Positions 1 to 5,578 of a stretch of 5,684 nt of DNA are shown here, piece by piece. The notes beneath the pieces were generated by a model, which made no database searches, was not told the origin of the DNA, and saw only the letters and a program-made list of their open reading frames with translations. Origin of the DNA: a bacterium (GTDB lineage: Bacteria; Krumholzibacteriota; Krumholzibacteriia; LZORAL124-64-63); assembly GCA_030635025.1 (NCBI GenBank), contig DAOVZQ010000204.1, positions 1-5,684 of the forward strand, read 5' to 3'. Made by a program: the position numbers and the translations under genes. Position 1 is the first letter of the stretch. The number at the start of each line of letters is the position of its first letter.

Positions 1-2
1 CC

Positions 3-290
3 CCCGTGGTCTCCAACGTGGCCTTCGCACAACGCACCGACGGCTCCGGCATCGTCGACGTCGCCTACGATCTGGTCGACGGCGACAGCCCGACGGTGAC
101 GGTGACCCTGGAAGCCTCGTCCGACGGCGGCGCGACCTGGACCCTGACGACCGCGACGTATTCCGGCGACGTGGGCGCAGGCATTGCGCCGGGCAGCGGC
201 AAAGCCATCGAGTGGGACTTCGCCACGGATAATCCGGGGCTCTTCCTGGACAACGTGGTGATCCGCGTCACCGCCGACGACGGACCCTGA
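3..290 (+). CDS. C-terminal end of a protein with a secreted-type beta-rich domain (5' partial)
   Basis: The frame is open from the window edge to a TGA at 288-290, so this is taken as the 3' end of a longer gene rather than a gene starting at the GTG at 6. The 95 visible residues form one domain: VSNVAFAQRTDGSG, then VDVAYDL, then TLEASSDGGATW, then SGDVGAGIAPGSGKAIEWD, and finally VVIRVTADDG. From memory, this resembles a beta-sandwich-like module common in secreted bacterial proteins, often placed before a formylglycine-generating-enzyme/sulfatase-modifying-factor domain. Here the protein stops one residue after ADDG, so any catalytic domain would have to lie upstream, outside the window. 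It converges with the gene at 363-1346, and the two share the hairpin at 314-341. The function of the whole protein cannot be stated. Confidence 0.72.
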   Translation, partial: PVVSNVAFAQRTDGSGIVDVAYDLVDGDSPTVTVTLEASSDGGATWTLTTATYSGDVGAGIAPGSGKAIEWDFATDNPGLFLDNVVIRVTADDGP

Positions 291-313
291 TCCGCGTCGA
301 TACGGGACAAGAA

Positions 314-341
314 AGCGCGCGGTCCCTCGGGGCCGCGCGCT
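314..341. terminator. Bidirectional hairpin terminator between convergent genes
   Basis: A perfect 9-bp GC-rich inverted repeat (AGCGCGCGG at 314-322, CCGCGCGCT at 333-341) can extend inward by three more pairs including one G-U, leaving a CTCG loop. It lies 24 nt after the plus-strand stop and 22 nt after the minus-strand stop. On the minus strand the stem is followed by TTTCTTGT, a modest U-tract; on the plus strand by GTTCATT, which is weaker. It most likely serves mainly the minus-strand gene. Confidence 0.75.
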
Positions 342-362
342 GTTCATTGGTACGAGGGATAC

Positions 363-1346
363 TTACAGTTCGACGCTCTGTCCCACCCCCGCGGCCTTGG
401 CCGCCTCGTAAACCACACGCGCCGACGATACGTCCTGGATCGCCAGTCCGCAGGACTTGAAGACGGTGATCTCGTCGTCGTTTTCGCGCCCCGGCTTCTC
501 GCCCACGACGATTTCGCCCAGGCTCGCATAGATGTGATCGGCGGTGACGGCGCCCTCCTCGATGGGAATCAGGATGTCCCCCGCTTCGGCCAGGTTGGCC
601 TCCTTCAGGTCGGCCACGAACTTTGAGCGAACCACCGTGCGCGTGTCGAGCTCGCGGGCGTCCGGCGAGTGTGAGCCGATGTTGTTGACGTGGGTGCCGG
701 GCTTGAGCCAATCGCCGTCGAAGACGGGATCGTGGGAACTGCTGGCGGTGATCACGATATCGGCGGCCTTGACCGCGGTCTCGGCGTCCTCGACGGCTTC
801 GACCGGTACGCCGAGCAGGGCGCTCATGTCGGTCACGAAGGCGTCGCGCGTCGCAACGACCTTGTCCAGCACGTAGATCTTCTCGAGCGGCCGTACCAGA
901 TGCACCGCCTCGATCTGCTTGCGGGCCTGCCCCCCCGCGCCGAAGATCGTGCACACCTTGCTGTCCTCACGCGCCAGGTATTTCGTGGCCACGCCGCTTG
1001 CCGCGCCGGTGCGCACGGCGGTCAGGTAACCGGCGTCCATGATGGCGACGGTCTTGCCGGTCTTCGGGTCGCAGAGCAGCAGGGTCCCGAAAATCGTGGG
1101 CATCCCCTTGGCGGGGTTGTCGGGGTAGACGGTCACCACCTTCAGGCCGAGAACCTCCTCGTCGCCGCCGATATGGGCGGGCATCCCCAGGAACAGTCCC
1201 TTGTGTTCGGGCAAGCGGATCACCGCACGTTGCGGCATGTCGGCGTTGCCACGAGTCAGTTCGCCGAAGGCCGTCTCCACGGCGGCGATGCAGGCGTCCA
1301 TCGAGAGTACGGAATCGACATCGTTTCGGGAGAGCATCAGGGGCAT
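363..1346 (-). CDS. Ornithine cyclodeaminase/mu-crystallin family NAD(P)-dependent enzyme, probably an imino-acid reductase or amino-acid dehydrogenase
   Basis: The 327-residue product is full length for this cytoplasmic family. The start chosen is the ATG at 1346, which has a good GGAGGA Shine-Dalgarno 5 nt upstream; an in-frame TTG at 1373 lacks such support. Family residues seen: Arg40 in PQRAVIRLP, Lys69 in GLKVVTVYPDNP (the substrate-contacting Lys of the family), Arg112 in VRTGAASGVATKYLA, the Rossmann dinucleotide loop IFGAGGQAR (134-142), and the C-terminal signature TVFKSCGLAIQDVSSA (294-309). Ornithine cyclodeaminase needs an Asp in the GGDxPGKTEL segment; here that segment reads GSHSPDAREL with His226 at the Asp position. 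True ornithine cyclodeaminase is therefore unlikely. Known relatives with other activities include alanine dehydrogenase, pyrroline-2-carboxylate reductase, iminosuccinate reductase and ketimine reductase. The substrate cannot be assigned, and no neighbouring pathway gene helps. The gene appears monocistronic. Confidence 0.93.
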   Translation of the reverse strand: MPLMLSRNDVDSVLSMDACIAAVETAFGELTRGNADMPQRAVIRLPEHKGLFLGMPAHIGGDEEVLGLKVVTVYPDNPAKGMPTIFGTLLLCDPKTGKTVAIMDAGYLTAVRTGAASGVATKYLAREDSKVCTIFGAGGQARKQIEAVHLVRPLEKIYVLDKVVATRDAFVTDMSALLGVPVEAVEDAETAVKAADIVITASSSHDPVFDGDWLKPGTHVNNIGSHSPDARELDTRTVVRSKFVADLKEANLAEAGDILIPIEEGAVTADHIYASLGEIVVGEKPGRENDDEITVFKSCGLAIQDVSSARVVYEAAKAAGVGQSVEL

Positions 1347-1351
1347 GGTGG

Positions 1352-1357
1352 TCCTCC
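1352..1357 (-). promoter_or_regulatory. Ribosome binding site deciding the start of the cyclodeaminase-family gene
   Basis: The minus strand reads GGAGGA, then 5 nt (CCACC), then ATG at 1346-1344. This strong Shine-Dalgarno favours the 327-residue start over the upstream in-frame TTG at 1373, which would add nine basic residues absent from the family. Confidence 0.7.
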
Positions 1358-1387
1358 GGCCGGGGTGTCTCAAGAGATCGTGGGACG

Positions 1388-1416
1388 ACTTTACACCTCT
1401 GGCGTCCCGCGTCCAA
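1388..1416 (-). promoter_or_regulatory. Candidate sigma-70-type promoter for the cyclodeaminase-family gene
   Basis: The minus strand has TTGGAC (1416-1411) as a -35 element and TAAAGT (1393-1388) as a -10 element, with exactly 17 nt between. Predicted transcription would start near 1381, giving a leader of about 34 nt. The matches to consensus are only moderate (3 of 6 and 4 of 6), so support rests on spacing and position. Confidence 0.4.
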
Positions 1417-1465
1417 TGACGAAAGGTCCGGGCCGCGTAAGATCGCTAACCCCAAGCAAATGATA

Positions 1466-1474
1466 TGCAATAAT
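1466..1474 (+). promoter_or_regulatory. Candidate extended -10 promoter element for the repeat-protein gene
   Basis: TGCAATAAT reads as an extended -10 element (TGn plus AATAAT, one mismatch to TATAAT) in an AT-rich patch of otherwise GC-rich DNA, 42 nt upstream of the ATG at 1517. No convincing -35 hexamer lies at 16-18 nt, which extended -10 promoters can tolerate. The ATG at 1460 falls just upstream of this element, which argues against using it as the start codon. Confidence 0.33.
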
Positions 1475-1503
1475 CGGAATCAAGCCTGTCCCACCGACCC
1501 AGC

Positions 1504-1510
1504 GAGGGAG
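1504..1510 (+). promoter_or_regulatory. Ribosome binding site deciding the start of the repeat protein
   Basis: GAGGGAG lies 6 nt before the ATG at 1517. That start places a clean signal peptide at the very N terminus, whereas the upstream in-frame ATG at 1460 would add 19 polar residues in front of it. Confidence 0.65.
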
Positions 1511-1516
1511 ACCGCC

Positions 1517-3679
1517 ATGAGAACACCCACCCCCCTGATCTTGATCTGTGCTCTGCTGGCGCTGGCCGTGTCCGCGGCTGCCACTCCATGTACAACAGTG
1601 GATAACGGAACCGGCACCGTCGACCTGCCTCCTATCTGTCAGAACGGATTCGAGGGAACCATGCAGATCATCGATGGGCTGCCACCAGGAACGGATATCC
1701 AGATCGACGCCGTTCTGACCGACTTCTACAACATGTCCTGGTTCCCCGGCGGCGTCCTGGGCGGCGAAGTGCACACCTTCGAGGCCACACTGCTCTGGCA
1801 ATTGTCGGGAACAGGTGATCTTACGGGATTCGAGCGGTCCATCAGCATACCGGTCTCGGGCGCCATGCACTCGGGCCCCCGTCAGTCCGGCGACCCCGTC
1901 CAGACCTTCGAACAAACCATGTTCACCTTGCAGGGACAGCTTTATGGCGATCCCGACTTCTGCGAGCTCATCGTCACGATCGGTGACGCCAACGGCCTGC
2001 CCAGCCCGGGCAGTTGCACCCTGACGGAACTGCCGAGCGGCGACTTCGCCGTGGACAGCTTCTTCGACATTACCTACCGGATCGATTTCGAGGGCTGTCC
2101 CGGTAGCCAGCTCCAGGACTACGCCGGCTCGACTACCGACACCAAGCGCTTCCAGGCCGGCGAGGAGTACTTCGCTCCGATCGACCACAACTGCCTGCTG
2201 CCCGACAACGGTACCGGCACCATTACCCTGCCCCCCGAATGTCCCGACGGTTACGTGGGCCATATGCAAATCGTCGATGGCCTGCCGCCCGGTTCGACCC
2301 TGGAGATCGACGCCGTGCTGGCGGACTTCAGCAATATCGTCGAGACCATCGGCGGCTCCCTCGGCGGCATGACGCACCACTTCGACGCCAACCTCCACTG
2401 GCATGTGGTCGGCACCGGTGATTACTTAGGCTTCGAGCGCAACCTTGTCATCCAGGTGGGTGGCGAAATGGAATCGGCCCCCCGCAACCCGGGCGACCCC
2501 GTCCAGAGCTTCGAACAGAAACTGGTCTACCTGCAAGGTGTCCACTACGGGGATCCCGACTTCTGCACCCTGACCGTGGTATGCGGCAACGATGCCGGCC
2601 TGCCCAGTCCCGGCCATACCACGATCGAGGAGGTACCGAGCGGCGACTACGCCGTGGACAGCTTCTTCGACGTTACCTACGAGATCGAGTTCGAAGGCTG
2701 CCCGGGGAGTCCCCTGGAAGACCTGGCTGGCACGACCACGGCCACCGACCGCTTCCAGGCCGGCGAGCCCTATTTCCCATCTGTCGACCATTCATGCATC
2801 CTGCCGGACAATGGTTTCGGTACGGTCGACATGCCTCCGGACTGCCCCGATGGGTACGAAGGAACAATGATGATCGTCGATGGCCTGCCGCCCGGGACGA
2901 CCATCGAGATCGACGCGGTCCTGACCGACTTCACCAACGTCGTGCGGAGTGCGGGCGGCACCCTGGGCGGCGAAATCCAGGTCTTCGACGCCAACTTGCA
3001 CTGGGTCATGAACGGCACCGGCGATTTCACCGGTTTCGTCCGCAATATCGTCGTACCGGTCGCGTGTGAAGTTCATACCGGGCCTCGCAATCCGGGCGAT
3101 CCGGTCCAGACCTTCGACCAGACCCTGTTCAGGCTCCAGGGCCAGCTCTACGGCGATCCCGATTTCTGTGAGCTGATCGTCACCGCCGGTGTAGGATTCG
3201 GTCTGCCCAGCCCAGGACAAACGACCCTGACCGAACTGCCCAGCGGCGACTTCGCCGTGGACAGCTTCTTTGACATCACCTACCAGATCAATTTCGAGGG
3301 CTGCCCCGGCAGCGCCCTGGAAGGCATGATCGGCTCGACCATCGACACCAGACGCTTCCAGGCCGGCGAACCCTATACGACGGGCGTACCCGACCTGGGC
3401 GATGTCCTGATGCTGAACAACCACCCCAATCCTTTCAACCCGCTCACGACCATCGCCTACGAGGTGCCGGCGAACGCCGGCGTGGTGAGCCTGGACGTGT
3501 ACGACCTGAGCGGCCGGCACGTACGCACCCTGGTTCATGGCCGTGTGGCTCCGGGTGTGCGAACGGTGAACTGGGCGGGCCAGGACGACGCCGGGCGACG
3601 TGTCGCCGCGGGGGTCTACCTCTGCGCCCTGCGCACCAACCAGGGCTTGAGCGTGCGTAAGATGGCGTTGATTAAATAG
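1517..3679 (+). CDS. Secreted three-repeat protein with C-terminal FlgD-like/type-IX-style domain
   Basis: The product has 720 residues. Residues 1-22 form a signal peptide: a short n-region (MRTPTP), the hydrophobic core LILICALLALAV, and an SAAA cleavage region. Residues 25-225, 226-426 and 427-620 are three tandem copies of one module. Shared segments are DNGxGTxxLPP, DGLPPGTxIEIDAVLxDF, LGGE, GTGDxxGFxRN, PRNPGDPVQ, YGDPDFC, GLPSPG, LPSGDFAVDSFFD, FEGCPGS and RFQAGEPY. Each copy holds four cysteines at identical positions (25, 41, 149, 194 in copy 1, then plus 201 and plus 402), consistent with disulfides formed after export. From memory the module resembles uncharacterised secreted domains of Planctomycetes and allied bacteria; I know no established function. 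Residues 633-720 are a FlgD-Ig-like tail: PNPFNP (637-642), VYDLSGRHVRTL, GVYLCAL, and final KMALIK. In FCB bacteria such tails can act as export or sorting signals. The gene is monocistronic, with its own promoter region and a strong terminator. Confidence 0.9.
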   Translation: MRTPTPLILICALLALAVSAAATPCTTVDNGTGTVDLPPICQNGFEGTMQIIDGLPPGTDIQIDAVLTDFYNMSWFPGGVLGGEVHTFEATLLWQLSGTGDLTGFERSISIPVSGAMHSGPRQSGDPVQTFEQTMFTLQGQLYGDPDFCELIVTIGDANGLPSPGSCTLTELPSGDFAVDSFFDITYRIDFEGCPGSQLQDYAGSTTDTKRFQAGEEYFAPIDHNCLLPDNGTGTITLPPECPDGYVGHMQIVDGLPPGSTLEIDAVLADFSNIVETIGGSLGGMTHHFDANLHWHVVGTGDYLGFERNLVIQVGGEMESAPRNPGDPVQSFEQKLVYLQGVHYGDPDFCTLTVVCGNDAGLPSPGHTTIEEVPSGDYAVDSFFDVTYEIEFEGCPGSPLEDLAGTTTATDRFQAGEPYFPSVDHSCILPDNGFGTVDMPPDCPDGYEGTMMIVDGLPPGTTIEIDAVLTDFTNVVRSAGGTLGGEIQVFDANLHWVMNGTGDFTGFVRNIVVPVACEVHTGPRNPGDPVQTFDQTLFRLQGQLYGDPDFCELIVTAGVGFGLPSPGQTTLTELPSGDFAVDSFFDITYQINFEGCPGSALEGMIGSTIDTRRFQAGEPYTTGVPDLGDVLMLNNHPNPFNPLTTIAYEVPANAGVVSLDVYDLSGRHVRTLVHGRVAPGVRTVNWAGQDDAGRRVAAGVYLCALRTNQGLSVRKMALIK
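1589..2191 (+). repeat. Module copy 1 of the 201-residue tandem repeat
   Basis: This copy encodes residues 25-225, beginning CTTVDNGTGTVDLPP. It is the most divergent at its start (NGFEGTMQIIDGLPPGTDI) and carries one extra cysteine at residue 167. In copy 1 PRQSGDPVQ replaces the PRNPGDPVQ of copies 2 and 3. Confidence 0.9.
2192..2794 (+). repeat. Module copy 2 of the 201-residue tandem repeat
   Basis: This copy encodes residues 226-426, beginning CLLPDNGTGTITLPP. It is exactly the same length as copy 1, with no insertion or deletion in the period. It has an extra cysteine at residue 356 in the segment VVCGNDAGLPSPG. Confidence 0.9.
2795..3376 (+). repeat. Module copy 3 of the 201-residue tandem repeat
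   Basis: This copy encodes residues 427-620, beginning CILPDNGFGTVDMPP and ending RFQAGEPY, after which the chain runs through a short linker into the C-terminal domain. It carries an extra cysteine at residue 517. Its YGDPDFCELIVT and LTELPSGDFAVDSFFDIT segments match copy 1 more closely than copy 2, while its opening CxLPDNG matches copy 2. Confidence 0.9.
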
Positions 3680-3690
3680 GGGGGTTTTAT

Positions 3691-3731
3691 CAAGGAACGG
3701 ACACCCCGTGGGGTGTCCGTTCCTTGTTTTT
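3691..3731 (+). terminator. Strong intrinsic terminator of the repeat-protein gene
   Basis: A perfect 17-bp inverted repeat (3691-3707 and 3710-3726), realistically a 16-bp stem with a CGTG tetraloop, is followed by TTTTT. It begins 12 nt after the TAG at 3677-3679. On the minus strand the stem is followed by ATAAAACCCC rather than a U-tract, so it should be much less effective for the converging sigma-factor operon that ends at 3746. Confidence 0.92.
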
Positions 3732-3745
3732 ACGGACTATGAACG

Positions 3746-4492
3746 CTAGTCGTCCTCGTTAATCATCTCGATCTTGATTACATCCTCGGTCTCGACACCG
3801 TCACCTTCGTGGGTCATTTCCAGGTCGATGGTGGTAACGCCGTCCTCGGTATGAACGTCCACTTCGGCCAAACCCTCGAAACCGCCTTCGTAGATCTGCT
3901 CCAGGATCTGGGCCTTGATTTCGTTGTCGGTCCCTTCCGCAACGATATCGAAGTGGAATACACTGTGGCCGATCTTCTCTGCGATGCTGGTCTTCACTTC
4001 GGTCGAAAGCTCTTCCGTTTCAAGACGGCCGTCGGCCATGGCCGGGAACGCGTCGGCGATGCGGCCGGTCAGGGCATCGACCTTGATGCCCCGGCCCCAG
4101 ACGACCAGGTCGATCACCAGCGGGCCGTCGTCGGTCGCTTCTTCCCGAATGGAAACCTGATCGACTCCGGGCTGCACCTCGACGAACTGCACCAGGTCCC
4201 CGATCTGGCCCATCACGGCCTTGTCGGTGAGCGTGTAGGTCAGACGTTGGCCCATCTCCACTTCGGTTTCGGTCGGTACCGTGCAGGCGCCCACGCCGAG
4301 CACGGCCAGCAGCAGTATCGCGAACGCAGGTCGCTTAAAGAACGTCGTCATGTGAAATCCCCTCTCGCGGGACATTGTGCTTTCATGTCGGGCGAGAAGT
4401 TCCGCTTTGAGCTCGCGTCGTCCGGGGGCTGCGTCGCGCACGGGTCGTGCGGTCAGATCCCTCAGAATCCGGTCGAGTCTATCGGGTCGCAT
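3746..4492 (-). CDS. Membrane-anchored or lipoprotein partner of the ECF sigma factor, candidate anti-sigma factor
   Basis: The product has 248 residues from the ATG at 4492, which overlaps the sigma-factor stop by 14 nt and is preceded by GAGGTGG inside the sigma gene, suggesting translational coupling. Residues 1-47 are charged and probably helical (RLDRILRDLTARPV, then RRELKAELLARH). Residues 54-69 are a single hydrophobic segment (RPAFAILLLAVLGVGAC). The rest is acidic, ending in INEDD, with two stretches that look like strand-helix-strand units (about 125-160 and 178-226). The layout of a short cytoplasmic N terminus, one membrane span and an exported C-terminal domain, together with the position after a sigma gene, is typical of anti-sigma factors. 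No HxxxCxxC zinc-binding motif is present. Alternatively, a start at 4351 with its own strong Shine-Dalgarno gives a 201-residue lipoprotein with its lipidated Cys at position 23. I recognise no family for the exported part; the anti-sigma role is inferred from context. Confidence 0.75.
   Translation of the reverse strand: MRPDRLDRILRDLTARPVRDAAPGRRELKAELLARHESTMSRERGFHMTTFFKRPAFAILLLAVLGVGACTVPTETEVEMGQRLTYTLTDKAVMGQIGDLVQFVEVQPGVDQVSIREEATDDGPLVIDLVVWGRGIKVDALTGRIADAFPAMADGRLETEELSTEVKTSIAEKIGHSVFHFDIVAEGTDNEIKAQILEQIYEGGFEGLAEVDVHTEDGVTTIDLEMTHEGDGVETEDVIKIEMINEDD
4349..4366 (-). promoter_or_regulatory. Internal Shine-Dalgarno and alternative start making a lipoprotein form
   Basis: The minus strand reads GAGAGGGG (4366-4359), then 7 nt, then ATG at 4351. 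Translation from here gives MTTFFKRPAFAILLLAVLGV followed by GAC, a textbook lipoprotein signal peptide with Cys at residue 23. It is better placed than most chance internal sites and could be the true or a second start of this gene. Confidence 0.5.
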
Positions 4493-5075
4493 AATCCACC
4501 TCGCCTCCTGTTTCGGGTCGTCCGCATACCCGTCGGCGCAAGGCGCGCACGGTGCGCGAGAGGCGTTGCTTGACGGCGTCTTCACTAAGATCCGTCATCG
4601 CGGTGATCTCTCGGCAGCGCAATCCCTCGCCGTAACGCAGCGCGATCAGTTCACGCGTCTGCGCCGGCAACAGTCCCAGTTCGGCCTGCACCCGCTCCGC
4701 CTCTTCGGTACGGATCATCCCCGTCAGGGGATCGCGAGCCGGACCGGCCAGAACCTCCGCCAGACCATTCACATCCACCGTGTCGCGTTGTCGACGCAGA
4801 TGGTCGATCAGGGCGTGGCGGGCCATGGTCATCAGCCAGGCCGTCACGCTGCCGCGTTGCGGATCGAAGCTCGACAGGGTCTTCAGCAGTTTGTGGAAGA
4901 CGATCGAGACCAGATCCTCGGTGTCGTGGATGTCGGGCAGTCGCCGGTCGAGGTAGGCGAAGACGGGACCGTGCAGCTCGTCGAACAGGGCCGCGAAGGC
5001 CTTCGTATCGCCACGATGCGCCTTCTGTAGCAGGCTTGCGTGACGACGGTCCCTGATGACGTTGCGCAGATCCAA
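4479..5075 (-). CDS. ECF-type (group 4) RNA polymerase sigma factor
   Basis: The product has 198 residues if read from the TTG at 5075, a normal length for the family. Region 2 spans about residues 22-98: GDTKAFAALFDELHGPVFAY, then DTEDLVSIVFHKLLKTLSSF (the core-binding stretch), then VTAWLMTMARHALIDHLRRQ for -10 recognition and melting. A linker containing GPARDP follows. Region 4 spans about 132-183: LGLLPAQTRELIALRYGEGL, then CREITAMTDLSEDAVKQRLS as the helix-turn-helix for -35 recognition, and RTVRALRRR. There is no region 1 or 3, as expected for ECF factors. Start choice: TTG at 5075 has AGGAG 9 nt upstream. The ATG at 5144 has no Shine-Dalgarno, and the ATG at 5201 would read through the upstream gene's terminator hairpin. 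The gene is followed with overlap by its probable regulator. No clear ECF-type GGAAC/GTC promoter was seen upstream, so autoregulation is unsupported. Confidence 0.92.
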   Translation of the reverse strand: MDLRNVIRDRRHASLLQKAHRGDTKAFAALFDELHGPVFAYLDRRLPDIHDTEDLVSIVFHKLLKTLSSFDPQRGSVTAWLMTMARHALIDHLRRQRDTVDVNGLAEVLAGPARDPLTGMIRTEEAERVQAELGLLPAQTRELIALRYGEGLRCREITAMTDLSEDAVKQRLSRTVRALRRRVCGRPETGGEVDYATR

Positions 5076-5084
5076 GTGGCTTCG

Positions 5085-5089
5085 CTCCT
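5085..5089 (-). promoter_or_regulatory. Shine-Dalgarno supporting a TTG start for the sigma factor
   Basis: AGGAG on the minus strand is followed by 9 nt and TTG (5075-5073). It is the only good ribosome binding site between the hairpin at 5155-5181 and conserved region 2 of the sigma factor. The extra N-terminal residues from earlier ATGs are Pro- and Arg-rich and do not resemble the family. Confidence 0.5.
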
Positions 5090-5154
5090 GATTCCGGGTT
5101 ATGCGGTTATTCAAGTCTACGGGTGAATGGGGAAACGGTGACATGGGATACGAA

Positions 5155-5181
5155 ACCGGCCGGGAGGGGTTCCCGGCCGGT
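5155..5181 (-). terminator. Hairpin terminator after the FlgD-tailed gene
   Basis: A perfect 11-bp GC-rich inverted repeat (ACCGGCCGGGA at 5155-5165, TCCCGGCCGGT at 5171-5181) has a 5-nt loop. It begins 19 nt after the stop codon of the minus-strand gene at 5201. The following minus-strand bases are TTCGTATCC, which with the final T of the stem gives only a short U-tract, so termination may be incomplete and some read-through into the sigma operon is possible. Confidence 0.68.
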
Positions 5182-5200
5182 CGCTCGCTGAGCCCGAACA

Positions 5201-5578
5201 TTAGCGAATCAACATCAACCTCGTCGTGCGGATCTCCCCGGCCGCACGTAGGCGACAGACGTAGACGCCCGAAGCAACGGCACGGCCCATCTCGTCGGCG
5301 CCGTCCCAGGCCAGCTCATGGCGTCCCGGCCCCAGGGGCGTATCGATTGCAAGCGTGCGGATCACGCGGCCCGTCAGGTCGTGAAGGATCAGCTCGACCT
5401 CGGACGTGACCGGCAACTCGAAAACAATCTTCGTGCGAGGATTGAATGGGTTGGGAACGGCGCCCACCAGTTCGAGCCGACGGGGAACGGCGGCTCCGGT
5501 AATCACAGTGACGCCGGTCGCCGACGAATAGCCGGAAAAGTTGCCAGCATCGTCGACGTGGGCGACGATCAGGGCCGT
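5201..5578 (-). CDS. C-terminal end of a secreted protein with fibronectin-like edge and FlgD-like tail (5' end displaced or outside)
   Basis: The frame ends at TAA 5203-5201. The last 101 residues are a FlgD-Ig-like/type-IX-style tail: LELVGAVPNPFNP (PNPFNP at 5455-5438), KIVFELP, LILHDLTGRVIRTL, LAWDGADEMGRAVASGVYVC and final MLIR. Upstream the same frame encodes TALIVAHVDDAGNFSGYSS, which looks like the last strand of a fibronectin-like domain, so the GTG at 5506 is not the real start. The frame stays open to the window edge. Beyond about 5578, however, it becomes His/Gly/Arg-rich with mixed third codon positions, and the plus strand takes over as coding. The protein was presumably exported and longer; its function is unknown. 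Confidence 0.78.
   Translation of the reverse strand, partial: TALIVAHVDDAGNFSGYSSATGVTVITGAAVPRRLELVGAVPNPFNPRTKIVFELPVTSEVELILHDLTGRVIRTLAIDTPLGPGRHELAWDGADEMGRAVASGVYVCRLRAAGEIRTTRLMLIR

Noticed and set aside
268..1463. Long open frames on both strands within the cyclodeaminase-family gene, including a plus-strand frame at 690-1463 and a shifted minus-strand frame at 268-954
   Set aside because: They are antisense or frame-shifted shadows of a well-conserved gene. Their products are Arg/Gly/His-rich with no recognisable motif, as expected in GC-rich DNA.
1460..1516. ATG at 1460 as the start of the repeat protein
   Set aside because: It would bury the signal peptide 19 residues in, has no Shine-Dalgarno, and lies at or before the predicted promoter element.
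1391..3538. Long minus-strand frames antisense to the repeat protein (1391-2404, 2426-2791, 2792-3538)
   Set aside because: They recur in register with the three repeats and share composition only because the sense strand repeats. They have no signal peptide or family motif, and the sense strand has a clear signal peptide, domains and terminator.
3691..3726. The 17-bp inverted repeat as a mobile-element end or recombination site
   Set aside because: A perfect stem with a four-base loop followed by TTTTT right after a stop codon is fully explained as an intrinsic terminator.
3809..5030. Plus-strand frames antisense to the sigma factor and its partner (3809-4573, 4377-5030)
   Set aside because: The minus strand encodes recognisable sigma regions 2 and 4; the plus-strand products are low-complexity shadows.
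5079..5201. ATG at 5201 as the sigma-factor start (240-residue form)
   Set aside because: It lies against the upstream stop, reads through a terminator-like hairpin, lacks a family-like N terminus, and is less well supported than the TTG with AGGAG. It was kept only as an alternative because of the TAATG overlap.
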